DNA from: an uncultured Prevotella sp.
GTDB taxonomy: Bacteria > Bacteroidota > Bacteroidia > Bacteroidales > Bacteroidaceae
Assembly: GCA_900553965.1 (NCBI GenBank)
Contig: USFX01000015.1
Span: forward strand, 1-22,551
Reading direction: 5' to 3'
DNA: 22,551 nt
Position numbers and translations under genes: made by a program. The first letter of the stretch is position 1; each line of letters begins with the position of its first letter. Below, piece after piece: positions 7,270 to 14,560 of this stretch. The notes beneath the pieces were generated by a model. That model saw nothing but the letters and a program-made list of their open reading frames with translations, made no database searches and was not told the DNA's origin.

Positions 7270-7770
7270 ATGATACGTGAAGAAGACATATATAAAATAG
7301 GTAAGCTGGGCAAACCCCACGGTGTCAAGGGTGAGGTGTCGATGCACTTCACCGACGACATCTTCGACCGCACGGACTGCGATTATCTCATCCTGCGGAT
7401 AGACGGCATCATGGTGCCGTTTTTCATGGAGGAATACCGTTTCCGCAGTGAGGAGACGGCGCTGGTCAAGTTCTGCGACATCGACACGCAGGAGCGTGCC
7501 GCCGAGCTGACCGGATGTGAGGTCTATTTCCCGCGCGACGTGGCGGAGAGCGACGGCTGTGCCCCATCATACGCCGCCATCGCCGGATTCGAAATCATCG
7601 ACTCCGTGACGGGGCGCAACCATGGACGCATCGTCTCCGTGGACGACTCCACCGTCAACACGCTGTTTGAGATGGAGGACGGCCGGCTTATCCCCGCCGC
7701 TGCCGAACTCATTGAGGACATCGACACATCCGCCCGGAAGATAGTGATGCGCCTCCCGGAAGGACTGTAG
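7270..7770 (+). CDS. rimM: Ribosome maturation factor RimM
   Basis: A 166-residue RimM. It binds ribosomal protein uS19 and helps mature the 3' domain of 16S rRNA in the 30S subunit. The N-terminal barrel starts with IGKLGKPHGVKGEVSMHF, the family's best-conserved stretch, and contains the later VKFCDIDTQERAAELTGCEVYFP block. The C-terminal PRC-barrel shows IAGFEIIDSVTGRNHGRIVSVDDS and LIPAAAELIEDIDTSARKIVMRLPEGL. Length and both domains are normal. The start at 7270 lies 5 bases after the inverted repeat, so the leader mRNA would be strongly folded. In many Bacteroidales, rimM sits near dxr and rseP, as here. The metallopeptidase gene that I recall between rimM and dxr in Bacteroides is absent. 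Confidence 0.97.
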   Translation: MIREEDIYKIGKLGKPHGVKGEVSMHFTDDIFDRTDCDYLILRIDGIMVPFFMEEYRFRSEETALVKFCDIDTQERAAELTGCEVYFPRDVAESDGCAPSYAAIAGFEIIDSVTGRNHGRIVSVDDSTVNTLFEMEDGRLIPAAAELIEDIDTSARKIVMRLPEGL

Positions 7771-7821
7771 AAAGTGAAGAATTAAAATGAAGAACGAAGA
7801 ATGAAGAGTGAAGACGTGTTG

Positions 7822-8991
7822 ATGAGCGAAGCTCCTAAGAAGCAGATAGCCATACTCGGCTCGACCGGTTCAATCGGTACGCAGGCTCTGCAGGTTATCG
7901 CGGAGCATCCGGACATGTATGAAGTCTACTGTCTCACGGCTAACAACCGTGTGGAATTGCTCGCCGAACAGGCCCGCCGGTTCAAGCCGGCCGCCGTCGT
8001 CATAGCCAATGAAGACCGCTATGACGAGCTGAGAAGATTGTTGGACGGCGAGCCGGACATAAAAGTCTATGCCGGAGCCAAGGCCATTGACGGGATTGTC
8101 GAGGCCGGGCCAATTGACATGGTGCTTACGGCCATGGTGGGCTTTGCCGGCCTTTCGCCGACCATCCATGCCATCAAGGCGCGCAAGACCATCTGTCTGG
8201 CGAACAAAGAGACGCTTGTCGTGGCCGGCGAGCTGATCTGCGAACTGGCGGCGCGTTACCGCACGCCAATCCTTCCCGTCGACAGCGAGCACTCGGCCAT
8301 CTTCCAGTGTCTCGCCGGCGAGGTCGGCAACGAGATAGAGAAGATTCTCCTCACAGCCTCGGGCGGCCCCTTCCGAGGCTACACCATCGACCAGCTGGCC
8401 ACCGTCACCAAGGCTGACGCCCTCCGGCATCCCACGTGGGACATGGGCGCGAAAATCACCATCGACAGCGCGACGATGATGAACAAAGGCTTCGAGGTCA
8501 TCGAGGCCAAATGGCTCTTCGGCGTTGAGGCCGACAAGATAGAAGTTCTTGTCCATCCCCAGTCCATCGTCCACAGCGCCGTCCAGTTCCGCGACGGAGC
8601 CGTCAAGGCCCAGCTCGGAGTGCCCGACATGCGGCTGCCCATACAGTATGCCTTCTCCTATCCCGACCGTCTCAGCCTTTCGTCGGAGCGCCTCGACCTT
8701 TTCTCCCGGCCGTTGGAGTTCTTCCGTCCCGACCTGGAGAAGTTCCGCTGTCTGGCTCTGGCCTTTGAAGCCATCCGCCGCGGCGGTAACATGCCCTGCA
8801 TCGTCAATGCCGCCAACGAGATTGTCAACCGCGGTTTCCTCGAAGACCGCTGCAGCTTCCTCCAGATGAGCGAAATCATAGAGAAGACCATGTCGCGCGT
8901 CTCCTTCGACGCCGCCCCGACATACGACACCTACGTCGCCACCGACCACGAGGCAAGAAAGGTTGCGATGGAAATAATGAATAATAAATAG
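7822..8991 (+). CDS. dxr: 1-deoxy-D-xylulose 5-phosphate reductoisomerase
   Basis: Dxr (IspC) catalyses the NADPH- and metal-dependent conversion of DXP to 2-C-methyl-erythritol 4-phosphate, the committed step of the non-mevalonate isoprenoid pathway. Visible motifs: NADPH loop GSTGSIG near the N-terminus, CLANKETLV, the metal/substrate site PVDSEHSAIFQ, LTASGGPF, HPTWDMGAKITIDSATMMNKGFEVIEAKWLF, and the VHPQSIVHS block. The chosen ATG at 7822 gives 389 residues and an N-terminus close to the family's. An in-frame ATG at 7801 would add seven residues (MKSEDVL). Those codons fall in a GAAGA-rich repetitive spacer (7771-7821, recurring ATGAAGAAC/ATGAAGAGTG), so the upstream start looks incidental. 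rimM ends 51 bases before it, and rseP follows after 217 bases. Confidence 0.97.
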   Translation: MSEAPKKQIAILGSTGSIGTQALQVIAEHPDMYEVYCLTANNRVELLAEQARRFKPAAVVIANEDRYDELRRLLDGEPDIKVYAGAKAIDGIVEAGPIDMVLTAMVGFAGLSPTIHAIKARKTICLANKETLVVAGELICELAARYRTPILPVDSEHSAIFQCLAGEVGNEIEKILLTASGGPFRGYTIDQLATVTKADALRHPTWDMGAKITIDSATMMNKGFEVIEAKWLFGVEADKIEVLVHPQSIVHSAVQFRDGAVKAQLGVPDMRLPIQYAFSYPDRLSLSSERLDLFSRPLEFFRPDLEKFRCLALAFEAIRRGGNMPCIVNAANEIVNRGFLEDRCSFLQMSEIIEKTMSRVSFDAAPTYDTYVATDHEARKVAMEIMNNK

Positions 8992-9083
8992 TAAATAAGA
9001 AGTTGTCTGCCTCAGACCGATGTAACTGTTCATCAATCGTAACATGTACAACGTATCTGTTAATGACATTCTCACTGTAGGGA

Positions 9084-9097
9084 TGCACCATGGTGCA
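9084..9097. repeat. 14-base perfect palindrome between dxr and rseP
   Basis: TGCACCATGGTGCA is a perfect palindrome, preceded by GTAGGGA. It resembles half of a GGGATGCACC/GGTGCATCCC type dispersed repeat whose right side has diverged to GCAGCC. It lies in the 217-base dxr-rseP spacer, which otherwise holds AT-rich ATTCATAATT-type repeats next to the rseP start and no gene. It could be a dispersed repeat remnant or a dimeric protein-binding site. Confidence 0.5.
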
Positions 9098-9208
9098 GCC
9101 GAAATGGAGGAATACAATTGAACGGCCGCACTGGGGTGCTGCCATATAAAGGGCAGATTCGCTAAATATCATATCATAACTCATAATTCAAAATTCATAA
9201 TTTAAAAA

Positions 9209-10573
9209 ATGGACATCTTTCTCATAAAGACCCTGCAGTTCATGCTTTCAATATCCATATTGGTGCTCCTGCACGAAGGCGGCCATTTCTTCTTTGCCCG
9301 CATCTTCGGCATCCGTGTGGAGAAGTTCTACCTCTTTTTCGACCCGTGGTTCCACCTCTTCGAGTTCAAGCCGAAGAAGAGCGCCACCACCTACGGCTTA
9401 GGCTGGCTGCCGTTGGGCGGCTACTGCAAGATAGCCGGAATGATAGACGAGTCGTTCGATACCGACCAGATGAAACAGCCCGTCCAGCCCTGGGAGTTCC
9501 GGGCCAAGCCCGCATGGCAGCGTCTGCTTGTCATGATAGGCGGAGTGCTCGTCAATTTCCTGCTCGCCCTGTTCATCTACTCCATGCTGCTCTTCACCTG
9601 GGGCGACACCTACGTCCCCACGAAGAACATGACAGCCGGAATGAAGTTCAGCAGCGAGGCCAAGGCCCTCGGCTTCCGCGACGGAGACATACTCGTCGGA
9701 ACGGAAAAAGGAGAGTTCAAGGAATTTGGCGTCGACATGTTCCGTGACCTGTCAAAGGCCACACGTGCCGACATCATCCGTGACGGCAAGCCCATGACCA
9801 TCACCATGCCCGGCGACCTCAACCTGCTCGACATGCTGCGCAACAAACCGATGTTTGCCGAAATGTTCGTTTCGTCCGAGATTGACAGTATCATTCCCGG
9901 CGGTGCGCTGGCCGCAGCAGGAGTGAAGAAAGGCGACCGCATCGTCGCTTTCAACGGCAAGCCCGTCGATTCATACAACGAAGTGAAGAACGAGCTCGGA
10001 CGCATCTCCGACGTGCTGGCCACGGTGACGACACCGGCCGACAGCCTTCGCGCGCGTACATCTATTATAGTGACCGCTCGCGGCGACGTCAGGGACACGG
10101 CCACCGTCGTGCTCTCGTCAGACCTCAAGCTTGGTTATGTCCCCAAATACAACGACTGCACTCCCGTCACCCGCAACTACGGATTCTTCGAGAGTTTCCC
10201 CGCCGGCGTCAGCTATGGCGTTGACGTGTTGAGCGGCTATGTCGGCGACATGAAATATGTCTTCACCGCCGACGGCGCCAAGTCGTTGGGCGGCTTCGGA
10301 ACCATCGGAAGCCTCTTCCCCGGCACGTGGGACTGGTATCAGTTCTGGAAGATGACCGCCTTCCTGAGCATCATCCTCGCCTTCATGAACATCCTTCCCA
10401 TCCCCGCACTTGACGGCGGTCACGTCCTCTTCCTGCTCTACGAGGTCATCACGCGCCGCAAGCCCAGTGAAAACTTCATGCTGCGTGCCGAATACGTCGG
10501 CTTCGCCATCCTGATTCTGCTCATGGTCGTGGCCAACCTCAACGACATCCTGCGCTGGCTGAAAGTGTTCTGA
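9209..10573 (+). CDS. rseP: Site-2 intramembrane zinc protease RseP
   Basis: A 454-residue inner-membrane metalloprotease of the RseP/S2P family, which cleaves transmembrane segments such as those of anti-sigma factors and signal peptide remnants. The zinc motif HEGGH is at residues 22-26 in the first membrane helix. The conserved GWLPLGGYCKIAGM loop follows. The second catalytic motif, NILPIPALDGGH, has its LDGG at 401-404 in a later helix. A PDZ-like segment (IIPGGALAAAGVKKGDRIVAFNGKPVDS) occupies the periplasmic centre, and an upstream stretch (AKALGFRDGDILVG) suggests a second PDZ. The last helix lies near the C-terminus. The ATG at 9209 follows an A/T-rich leader ending ATTTAAAAA. Which anti-sigma factor it cuts cannot be told from this window. 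Confidence 0.96.
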   Translation: MDIFLIKTLQFMLSISILVLLHEGGHFFFARIFGIRVEKFYLFFDPWFHLFEFKPKKSATTYGLGWLPLGGYCKIAGMIDESFDTDQMKQPVQPWEFRAKPAWQRLLVMIGGVLVNFLLALFIYSMLLFTWGDTYVPTKNMTAGMKFSSEAKALGFRDGDILVGTEKGEFKEFGVDMFRDLSKATRADIIRDGKPMTITMPGDLNLLDMLRNKPMFAEMFVSSEIDSIIPGGALAAAGVKKGDRIVAFNGKPVDSYNEVKNELGRISDVLATVTTPADSLRARTSIIVTARGDVRDTATVVLSSDLKLGYVPKYNDCTPVTRNYGFFESFPAGVSYGVDVLSGYVGDMKYVFTADGAKSLGGFGTIGSLFPGTWDWYQFWKMTAFLSIILAFMNILPIPALDGGHVLFLLYEVITRRKPSENFMLRAEYVGFAILILLMVVANLNDILRWLKVF

Positions 10574-10598
10574 CCGAAGCCTTTTCAGACTAACTGAC

Positions 10599-10640
10599 AG
10601 CCCCTCCCGACCTCCCCAAAGGGGAGGAGTCGGCGGATGA
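10599..10640 (+). repeat. REP-like palindromic element, copy C
   Basis: The core hairpin CCTCCCCAAAGGGGAGG (10611-10627) has a 7-base stem and an AAA loop. It is preceded by AGCCCC and followed by AGTCGGCGGATGA. The same order (GCCCC, six bases, YCCCCAAAGGGGR, then a GCGG-containing tail) occurs at 7091-7130 and, inverted, at 7211-7250. It lies just after rseP and has no T-run, so it is not a standard terminator. Confidence 0.8.
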
Positions 10641-10698
10641 AGGGAATTGTTGATATGGTTCTGCAACACCATTGAGTAGGAGAATGAAGGGAATTGTA

Positions 10699-10721
10699 GA
10701 GACGTCACATTATGGCGTCTC
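10699..10721. repeat. Short inverted repeat GAGACG/CGTCTC
   Basis: Six-base arms, GAGACG at 10699-10704 and CGTCTC at 10716-10721, flank an 11-base loop TCACATTATGG. The compact form resembles dispersed extragenic palindromes rather than an intrinsic terminator, since no T-run follows. Confidence 0.5.
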
Positions 10722-10797
10722 ACATCCACATTCCTTTACTACGCAAATCGCCATATAATCAGGCTGCAACAATTAGTTTATACATTGAACATAGAGG

Positions 10798-10837
10798 CAC
10801 GGAGACTCAGAGGACAAAATAACTCTGTGTCTCCGTG
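10798..10837. repeat. Extragenic hairpin repeat with CACGGAGACTCAGAG arms
   Basis: CACGGAGACTCAGAG (10798-10812) pairs with CTCTGTGTCTCCGTG (10823-10837) at 14 of 15 positions around a 10-base loop. It is followed within 30 bases by a CTTTGCGT/CTTTGCGT stretch (10858-10882). From memory, this combination recurs as a dispersed repeat in several bacterial genomes. It is not obviously regulatory. Confidence 0.7.
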
Positions 10838-11088
10838 TTTATGTGTTTCAGATATCCTTTGCGTCTTCGCGGCCTTTGCGTTTGCCAGAGTCCTCCATGT
10901 CTCTTCAAAAGCATCCTTAATATTATAATTGCCGCAATGCCATTACACAAAACTATTACAACCGTTACACAATATTACACATATAAATTTCCCATCGTTC
11001 CCTTCCTTTAAAAAACATCTCCCCCCCCAAAAAAAAGTACTCACCCCGGAATTCCAAAGAAAAATCCATAACGGAATCCACGCATGCT

Positions 11089-11105
11089 CCTCCCTTTTGG
11101 GGAGG
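11089..11105 (-). repeat. REP-like palindromic element, copy D (shorter, diverged)
   Basis: CCTCCCTTTTGGGGAGG forms a 6-base stem. Read on the minus strand it is CCTCCCCAAAAGGGAGG followed by AGCATGCG, matching the core and the start of the tail of the element at 10599-10640 in the opposite orientation. Confidence 0.6.
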
Positions 11106-11209
11106 CCGTATGGGACCGGATGGACAATAGTTGTGTCGTATTCTTGCGTTTAAACCACAAAACCGACAAATAAACCATATTTTCAGCACGTTAACATTAT
11201 ATAACTATC

Positions 11210-11244
11210 GGGGGGGTAATTTTAATATTCTTTATTTACTTTTG
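11210..11244 (+). promoter_or_regulatory. Candidate promoter of the fimbrial-type locus with a G7 tract in the -33 region
   Basis: TACTTTTG at 11237-11244 matches the Bacteroidetes -7 consensus TAnnTTTG exactly and is identical to the box proposed for pta. Transcription would begin near 11251, leaving a leader of about 120-150 bases. A run of seven G (11210-11216) ends 20 bases before the box, where a -33 element should lie, and no TTTG is seen there. Runs like this can change length during replication, so the spacing or strength of the promoter might vary. Confidence 0.45.
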
Positions 11245-11296
11245 TGCCGTCTTTGGAAAATTTGACAAGTATAAGGACGTGAATTACTGCGGTTAG

Positions 11297-11330
11297 ACGC
11301 CACCGTGACATTCAATGAATGTCAAGGCGT
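11297..11330 (+). promoter_or_regulatory. Leader hairpin / candidate operator upstream of the fimbrial-type operon
   Basis: TGACATTCAATGAATGTCA (11306-11324) is a perfect palindrome with 9-base arms around one central A. It is enclosed by ACGCC (11297-11301) and GGCGT (11326-11330). It lies between the candidate transcription start and the first gene. It can be read as a binding site for a dimeric regulator or as an RNA hairpin in the leader; the one-base loop of the inner part favours the DNA-site reading. Confidence 0.5.
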
Positions 11331-11373
11331 GTTGAAACCCCTACTCTATATGTATAATTTTAACGTATAAATT

Positions 11374-12993
11374 GTGAGATTGTGTTATTGGAAAGGCATA
11401 ATGTGCCTGTGTATGTTTGTCTCCTCCCTATCCGTAACGGCTCAGGGCGTGGATAAAAGTATGCGGGTCGATACGCTGTCTTTGGCCGAACGGCTTTCGT
11501 TCCACACCAACATGGTCGACTGGACACTGCTTACGCCCAACGCCGGCGTTGAGTTTGACATCCGTTCGACCAACTGGAACCGCTGGGCCATAGGCTTGGA
11601 TCTGCGCTACAACTGGCAGACCAAGCATACTTTCAAATCCGGACTTGTCTACAACATCATGGGCGCCCGCCTCTATTTCCGGAACTATTGGCGTACGCGT
11701 CAGGTAGTGCCTCGGGACGAAGAGGACAGATTTGCCAAGACCTACAATATTTATCCGCACACGCGGTTCGTCGACCGCGTTTTCTCGTGTCGCCGTACTC
11801 GGGTCAGACATCCCGGGCTGCTCTTCTATCGCGGCGCGTACCTTTCATACAACAAATTTTCAATCAAACTACTTGGTTCAGAGGGCTATCAAGGCTCGGC
11901 CGTCACTGCAGGTTTCACTTATGGTATAGTGAAACCTTTATATGTTTTTAAAAACGGCAACAGTCTTGACTTTGACCTCGGTGTCAGCGCAGGTCTGGCT
12001 TTCGCGTCGTACGACAAATATCGCCATGACCGTGAGAGCGACTGCTATCCCGTCACGAAGCGCGCCCAAAGCGGCGTCTTTCCCGTTGTGAGCGACCTTC
12101 ACGTCGGATTTGTCTACCGTCTCGGACGTTATCCCGTCACGAAAAAATACCGTTGGCGTTACGATTGCGACCAAGCCTATAAGGAACGTATAGACAGTAT
12201 TTATAGCGTCAGGATGACCGAAGCGGAAAAGAAATTCACGGAAGACACCATCATGGCTAAAGTCAGCAAGGACTTCTGGCATCACTACGACTCCATCATG
12301 GGCGTAAAGAAGATAGAGACCGATTCTCTCAACCGTGTCAAGGCCGCCGCTGCTGCCGCCGCCGCACAGGCCCGTCAGACCGAGAAAGAACGTGAGCGTC
12401 AGGCCCGCCTTGACGCAAAGGCCGGAGCCAAAGCTGCCAAGGCCGGAGCAAAGACACCGGCCGACAGTACGGCTCTGACCACGGACAGCCTGTCCTCCGG
12501 TCTTCTCACCTCCGACAGCCTTGCTGTGACACCGTCGTCTGGTGCAATTCCCGTACCCTCCGACAGTACGACAGTTTCTCCGGACAGCACCGCCGTACCT
12601 TCGGACAGCAGCATGACTGCTCCCGTCGACAGCACCGCAACGCCTCCGGCAGCCTCTTCTGAATCAGAACCAAAGGAAGCCGCCGCTTCGGAAGAAGCCA
12701 CGCCAGCGGCCGCCGCAGAAGCTGAAACTCCGGAAGTAGCTCCTACCGAAGCCGAAACCCCGGCTCAGGCAGAAGAATCCCCTGCTGCTCCATCGGAAGA
12801 AGCAGCAGAACCGGAGGAAACTCCCTCGCCGGCTGAAGAATCTCCTGCTCCTGAAGCTGAGGAAACTCCCGCAACAACCGGGGAATCTCCAGCCCCCGAA
12901 GCTGAGGAAACTCCTGCAACAGCCGAAGAGACGGCATCAGAGACACCTCAGGAACAATCTGAAACCAACCAAGGAAAGGAGGACGCCGAATGA
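11374..12993 (+). CDS. DUF3575-like outer-membrane protein with long Glu/Pro/Ala/Thr/Ser tail
   Basis: A 539-residue protein. It has an export signal (to about residue 24, SVTAQ), a beta-rich domain of about 40-255 and a low-complexity tail of about 322-539. The beta domain resembles DUF3575, a Bacteroidetes family common in fimbrial loci (SFHTNMVDWTLLTPNAGVEF, then alternating hydrophobic strands and a GFVYRLGRYP ending). It is probably a small outer-membrane barrel. A charged, helical stretch (262-345, with an Ala7 run) leads into the tail, which has DSTAVPSDS-type and then EESPAPEAEETPAT-type repeats. The GTG at 11374 gives an n-region with Arg and Lys; ATG at 11401 is an alternative with a short signal. 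The stop overlaps the next ATG (ATGA at 12990), so the two genes are coupled. This is the first gene of the locus; its role as assembly platform or regulator is inferred from position only. Confidence 0.75.
   Translation: MRLCYWKGIMCLCMFVSSLSVTAQGVDKSMRVDTLSLAERLSFHTNMVDWTLLTPNAGVEFDIRSTNWNRWAIGLDLRYNWQTKHTFKSGLVYNIMGARLYFRNYWRTRQVVPRDEEDRFAKTYNIYPHTRFVDRVFSCRRTRVRHPGLLFYRGAYLSYNKFSIKLLGSEGYQGSAVTAGFTYGIVKPLYVFKNGNSLDFDLGVSAGLAFASYDKYRHDRESDCYPVTKRAQSGVFPVVSDLHVGFVYRLGRYPVTKKYRWRYDCDQAYKERIDSIYSVRMTEAEKKFTEDTIMAKVSKDFWHHYDSIMGVKKIETDSLNRVKAAAAAAAAQARQTEKERERQARLDAKAGAKAAKAGAKTPADSTALTTDSLSSGLLTSDSLAVTPSSGAIPVPSDSTTVSPDSTAVPSDSSMTAPVDSTATPPAASSESEPKEAAASEEATPAAAAEAETPEVAPTEAETPAQAEESPAAPSEEAAEPEETPSPAEESPAPEAEETPATTGESPAPEAEETPATAEETASETPQEQSETNQGKEDAE
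12835..12924 (+). repeat. Two 45-base imperfect tandem repeats in the acidic tail
   Basis: Two 15-codon units encode EESPAPEAEETPATT and GESPAPEAEETPATA (residues 488-502 and 503-517 of the DUF3575-like protein). The DNA differs mainly at third positions, so the duplication is not very recent. Weaker versions of the unit extend upstream to about 12760. Confidence 0.8.
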
Positions 12994-14471
12994 AGACAAA
13001 AAAGATGATGATGACGGTTGTCATGACCATTATACTTGCTGCGGTGGTCTTCTCTTCATGTACCACCGACGTAGACCTGTGCTACAACCCCGAACACCCG
13101 CATCAGGCCAAAGTCAAATATGAATTCAACTGGGGCTCATACGCGAAAGACATCGCTGCCGATGACTCCATGTATGTAATAGCCGACAGGGTCATCAACC
13201 ACTGGAAGGCAGCAATGATTGTCAGCCCCAATGACCCCGTCCGCGGACGCTTCGTGTTCAACGGCCCGGCGACGGCAGACGAGAACAATCAGCCAAATCC
13301 GGAGAACCCCGGTACGACTCCCGATACTCCCGCCGACGAAGATGTCGAGGAAGATCTTCCCGGTGACGGACCTGTCGATGGTGGAACATTGGCCTCGCCA
13401 CGCCGCGAAATCGCGTCGGCTACAAGGGCGGATGATTACGGAGACGACGACGGAAACAATAGTGACGACGGCGACGGCAAGGACGGCGACAAAGACGTCA
13501 CTCCGAAGCCCCAGCCGGCTCCCGGCGGCACGCTCACAGAATTTCAGATACGCCCCGGCGACTATAAGTTCATCGCGTTCAGGATGAACGACGAGGAAAT
13601 GATATATCCTGACGTCGATGCGTATCTTAATGACGAGACCGGAGAAAAGCGTCTGCAGGACATATATGTGGAATACATGGTTTATCCTAAAGGTGATAAA
13701 AATCTGCGAAAGACACTTGTTGACTGGCAGGACTACAATCCATACGCCCAATACATCCAGCCGGACATTACGCCAGTATTCTATGACACACTGCCGGCAC
13801 GCCGCATAGAAACCGGAAGCACGGTGACATGTAAGTTCTCGCCGCGACCCGTAACCCAGCATATAGACATCAACTTCACGATTAAAAAGAAGCTTAATCT
13901 CGTCGGTAAGGGAAAGGTGAACGACGTCCGCTTCTTCGTTGATTCGGTTTGGATTGAGATGGCCGGTATACCGCGTGAGGTAAATCTGGCCAACGGATAT
14001 CTGAAGATAGACCGCACGTGCAAGGTTATGACAAAAGCAGACGAAATCAAGGACAGTGAAACATCAACCTCCGTAAAGGTGCATGGGGCTATAGACGTTC
14101 CGAGCATCGTACAGAACAATACGCCGGACGTAAGCACCGGCCCCGGAATATTGCAGGTAATAATCTTCGCCCATTCCATTGTCTATGACGAAAATGGAAG
14201 ACCGGTGGCAGACCCGAACGAAAAGGACGGCATAGCGAAGAAGAAAAAGAAGATACAGGGAAAGATAAACCTGTATAACACCCTGCGCAACGCCAATCTG
14301 ATTACGGTCACAAGCGACGGCCTCCATGCCATCCGCAACGGAGCCAAAGGTGTGCTGGACATCGTGGCGGATATAGTTATCGACGGTAATAACATTCTCG
14401 AAAATGACGATAACACCGGCGGTATAGACCCGTGGAAGGATTGCACGGACAGAATCATCGTGGACATCTGA
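12990..14471 (+). CDS. DUF5119-like fimbrial lipoprotein with acidic Asp/Gly-rich insertion
   Basis: A 493-residue predicted lipoprotein with a lipobox FSSC at Cys24. The mature N-terminus, VDLCYNPEHPHQAKVKYEFNW, resembles the start of DUF5119 proteins (a conserved LCY, then HxH, then an FDW-like strand), a family found beside Mfa-like fimbrillins. A loop at about 93-180 has no counterpart in the fold. It is rich in Pro, Asp and Gly, contains an ATRADD site near residue 146, and ends in a GDDDGNNSDDGDGKDGDKD stretch that could bind calcium. Two beta-rich halves follow (TLTEFQIRPGDYKFIAF, then VHGAIDVPSIV to the end), as in two-domain pilus anchors or minor subunits. The start overlaps the previous stop. 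By analogy with Mfa2/FimB it could be the anchor subunit, but sequence alone does not prove this. Confidence 0.7.
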   Translation: MKTKKMMMTVVMTIILAAVVFSSCTTDVDLCYNPEHPHQAKVKYEFNWGSYAKDIAADDSMYVIADRVINHWKAAMIVSPNDPVRGRFVFNGPATADENNQPNPENPGTTPDTPADEDVEEDLPGDGPVDGGTLASPRREIASATRADDYGDDDGNNSDDGDGKDGDKDVTPKPQPAPGGTLTEFQIRPGDYKFIAFRMNDEEMIYPDVDAYLNDETGEKRLQDIYVEYMVYPKGDKNLRKTLVDWQDYNPYAQYIQPDITPVFYDTLPARRIETGSTVTCKFSPRPVTQHIDINFTIKKKLNLVGKGKVNDVRFFVDSVWIEMAGIPREVNLANGYLKIDRTCKVMTKADEIKDSETSTSVKVHGAIDVPSIVQNNTPDVSTGPGILQVIIFAHSIVYDENGRPVADPNEKDGIAKKKKKIQGKINLYNTLRNANLITVTSDGLHAIRNGAKGVLDIVADIVIDGNNILENDDNTGGIDPWKDCTDRIIVDI

Positions 14472-14560
14472 TCGAATAGTGCTGTCATCGCTACAGAGCG
14501 CAGACAGCGTGACAGAATTATAAATTAAGAGCGAAGTAACAACGATAGTAATATATATAT

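Larger units (their letters stand above)
10574..11373. other. 800-base gene-free region rich in palindromic repeats, upstream of the fimbrial-type locus
   Basis: No open frame here has recognisable protein features. The first half holds several palindromic elements (10599-10640, 10699-10721, 10798-10837), a 14-base direct repeat ATGAAGGGAATTGT (10637-10650 and 10684-10697), and a CTTTGCGTCTTCGCGGCCTT stretch around 10858. The second half holds a C8A8 run (11021-11036), another palindrome (11089-11105), a G7 run (11210-11216), a promoter box (11237-11244) and a leader palindrome (11297-11330). It separates the housekeeping block from the fimbrial-type operon. Confidence 0.8.

Noticed and set aside
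7870..9117. A 415-codon open frame on the minus strand opposite dxr
   Set aside because: It is long only because dxr is GC-rich with few antisense stops. The protein has no family motif and its apparent start lies in the AT-rich spacer.
10611..10627. Intrinsic terminator for rseP
   Set aside because: The hairpin is stable but is followed by AGTCGGCGG with no T-run, and the same element occurs elsewhere as a repeat.
10118..10729. A 203-codon minus-strand frame over the rseP 3' end and the REP-like element
   Set aside because: Most of it is antisense to the conserved LDGG region of rseP, and the rest is translated repeat DNA.
10929..11153. Short open frames of 74 codons on both strands in the gene-free region
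   Set aside because: They translate homopolymer runs and palindromic repeats (PPQKK, GGEYFFLGG) and have no recognisable leader or domain.
10574..11373. Invertible promoter (site-specific recombinase switch) upstream of the fimbrial-type locus
   Set aside because: No matched inverted repeats of about 15-30 bases flanking the TACTTTTG box were found. The palindromes there are separate and do not frame it, and no invertase gene is present.
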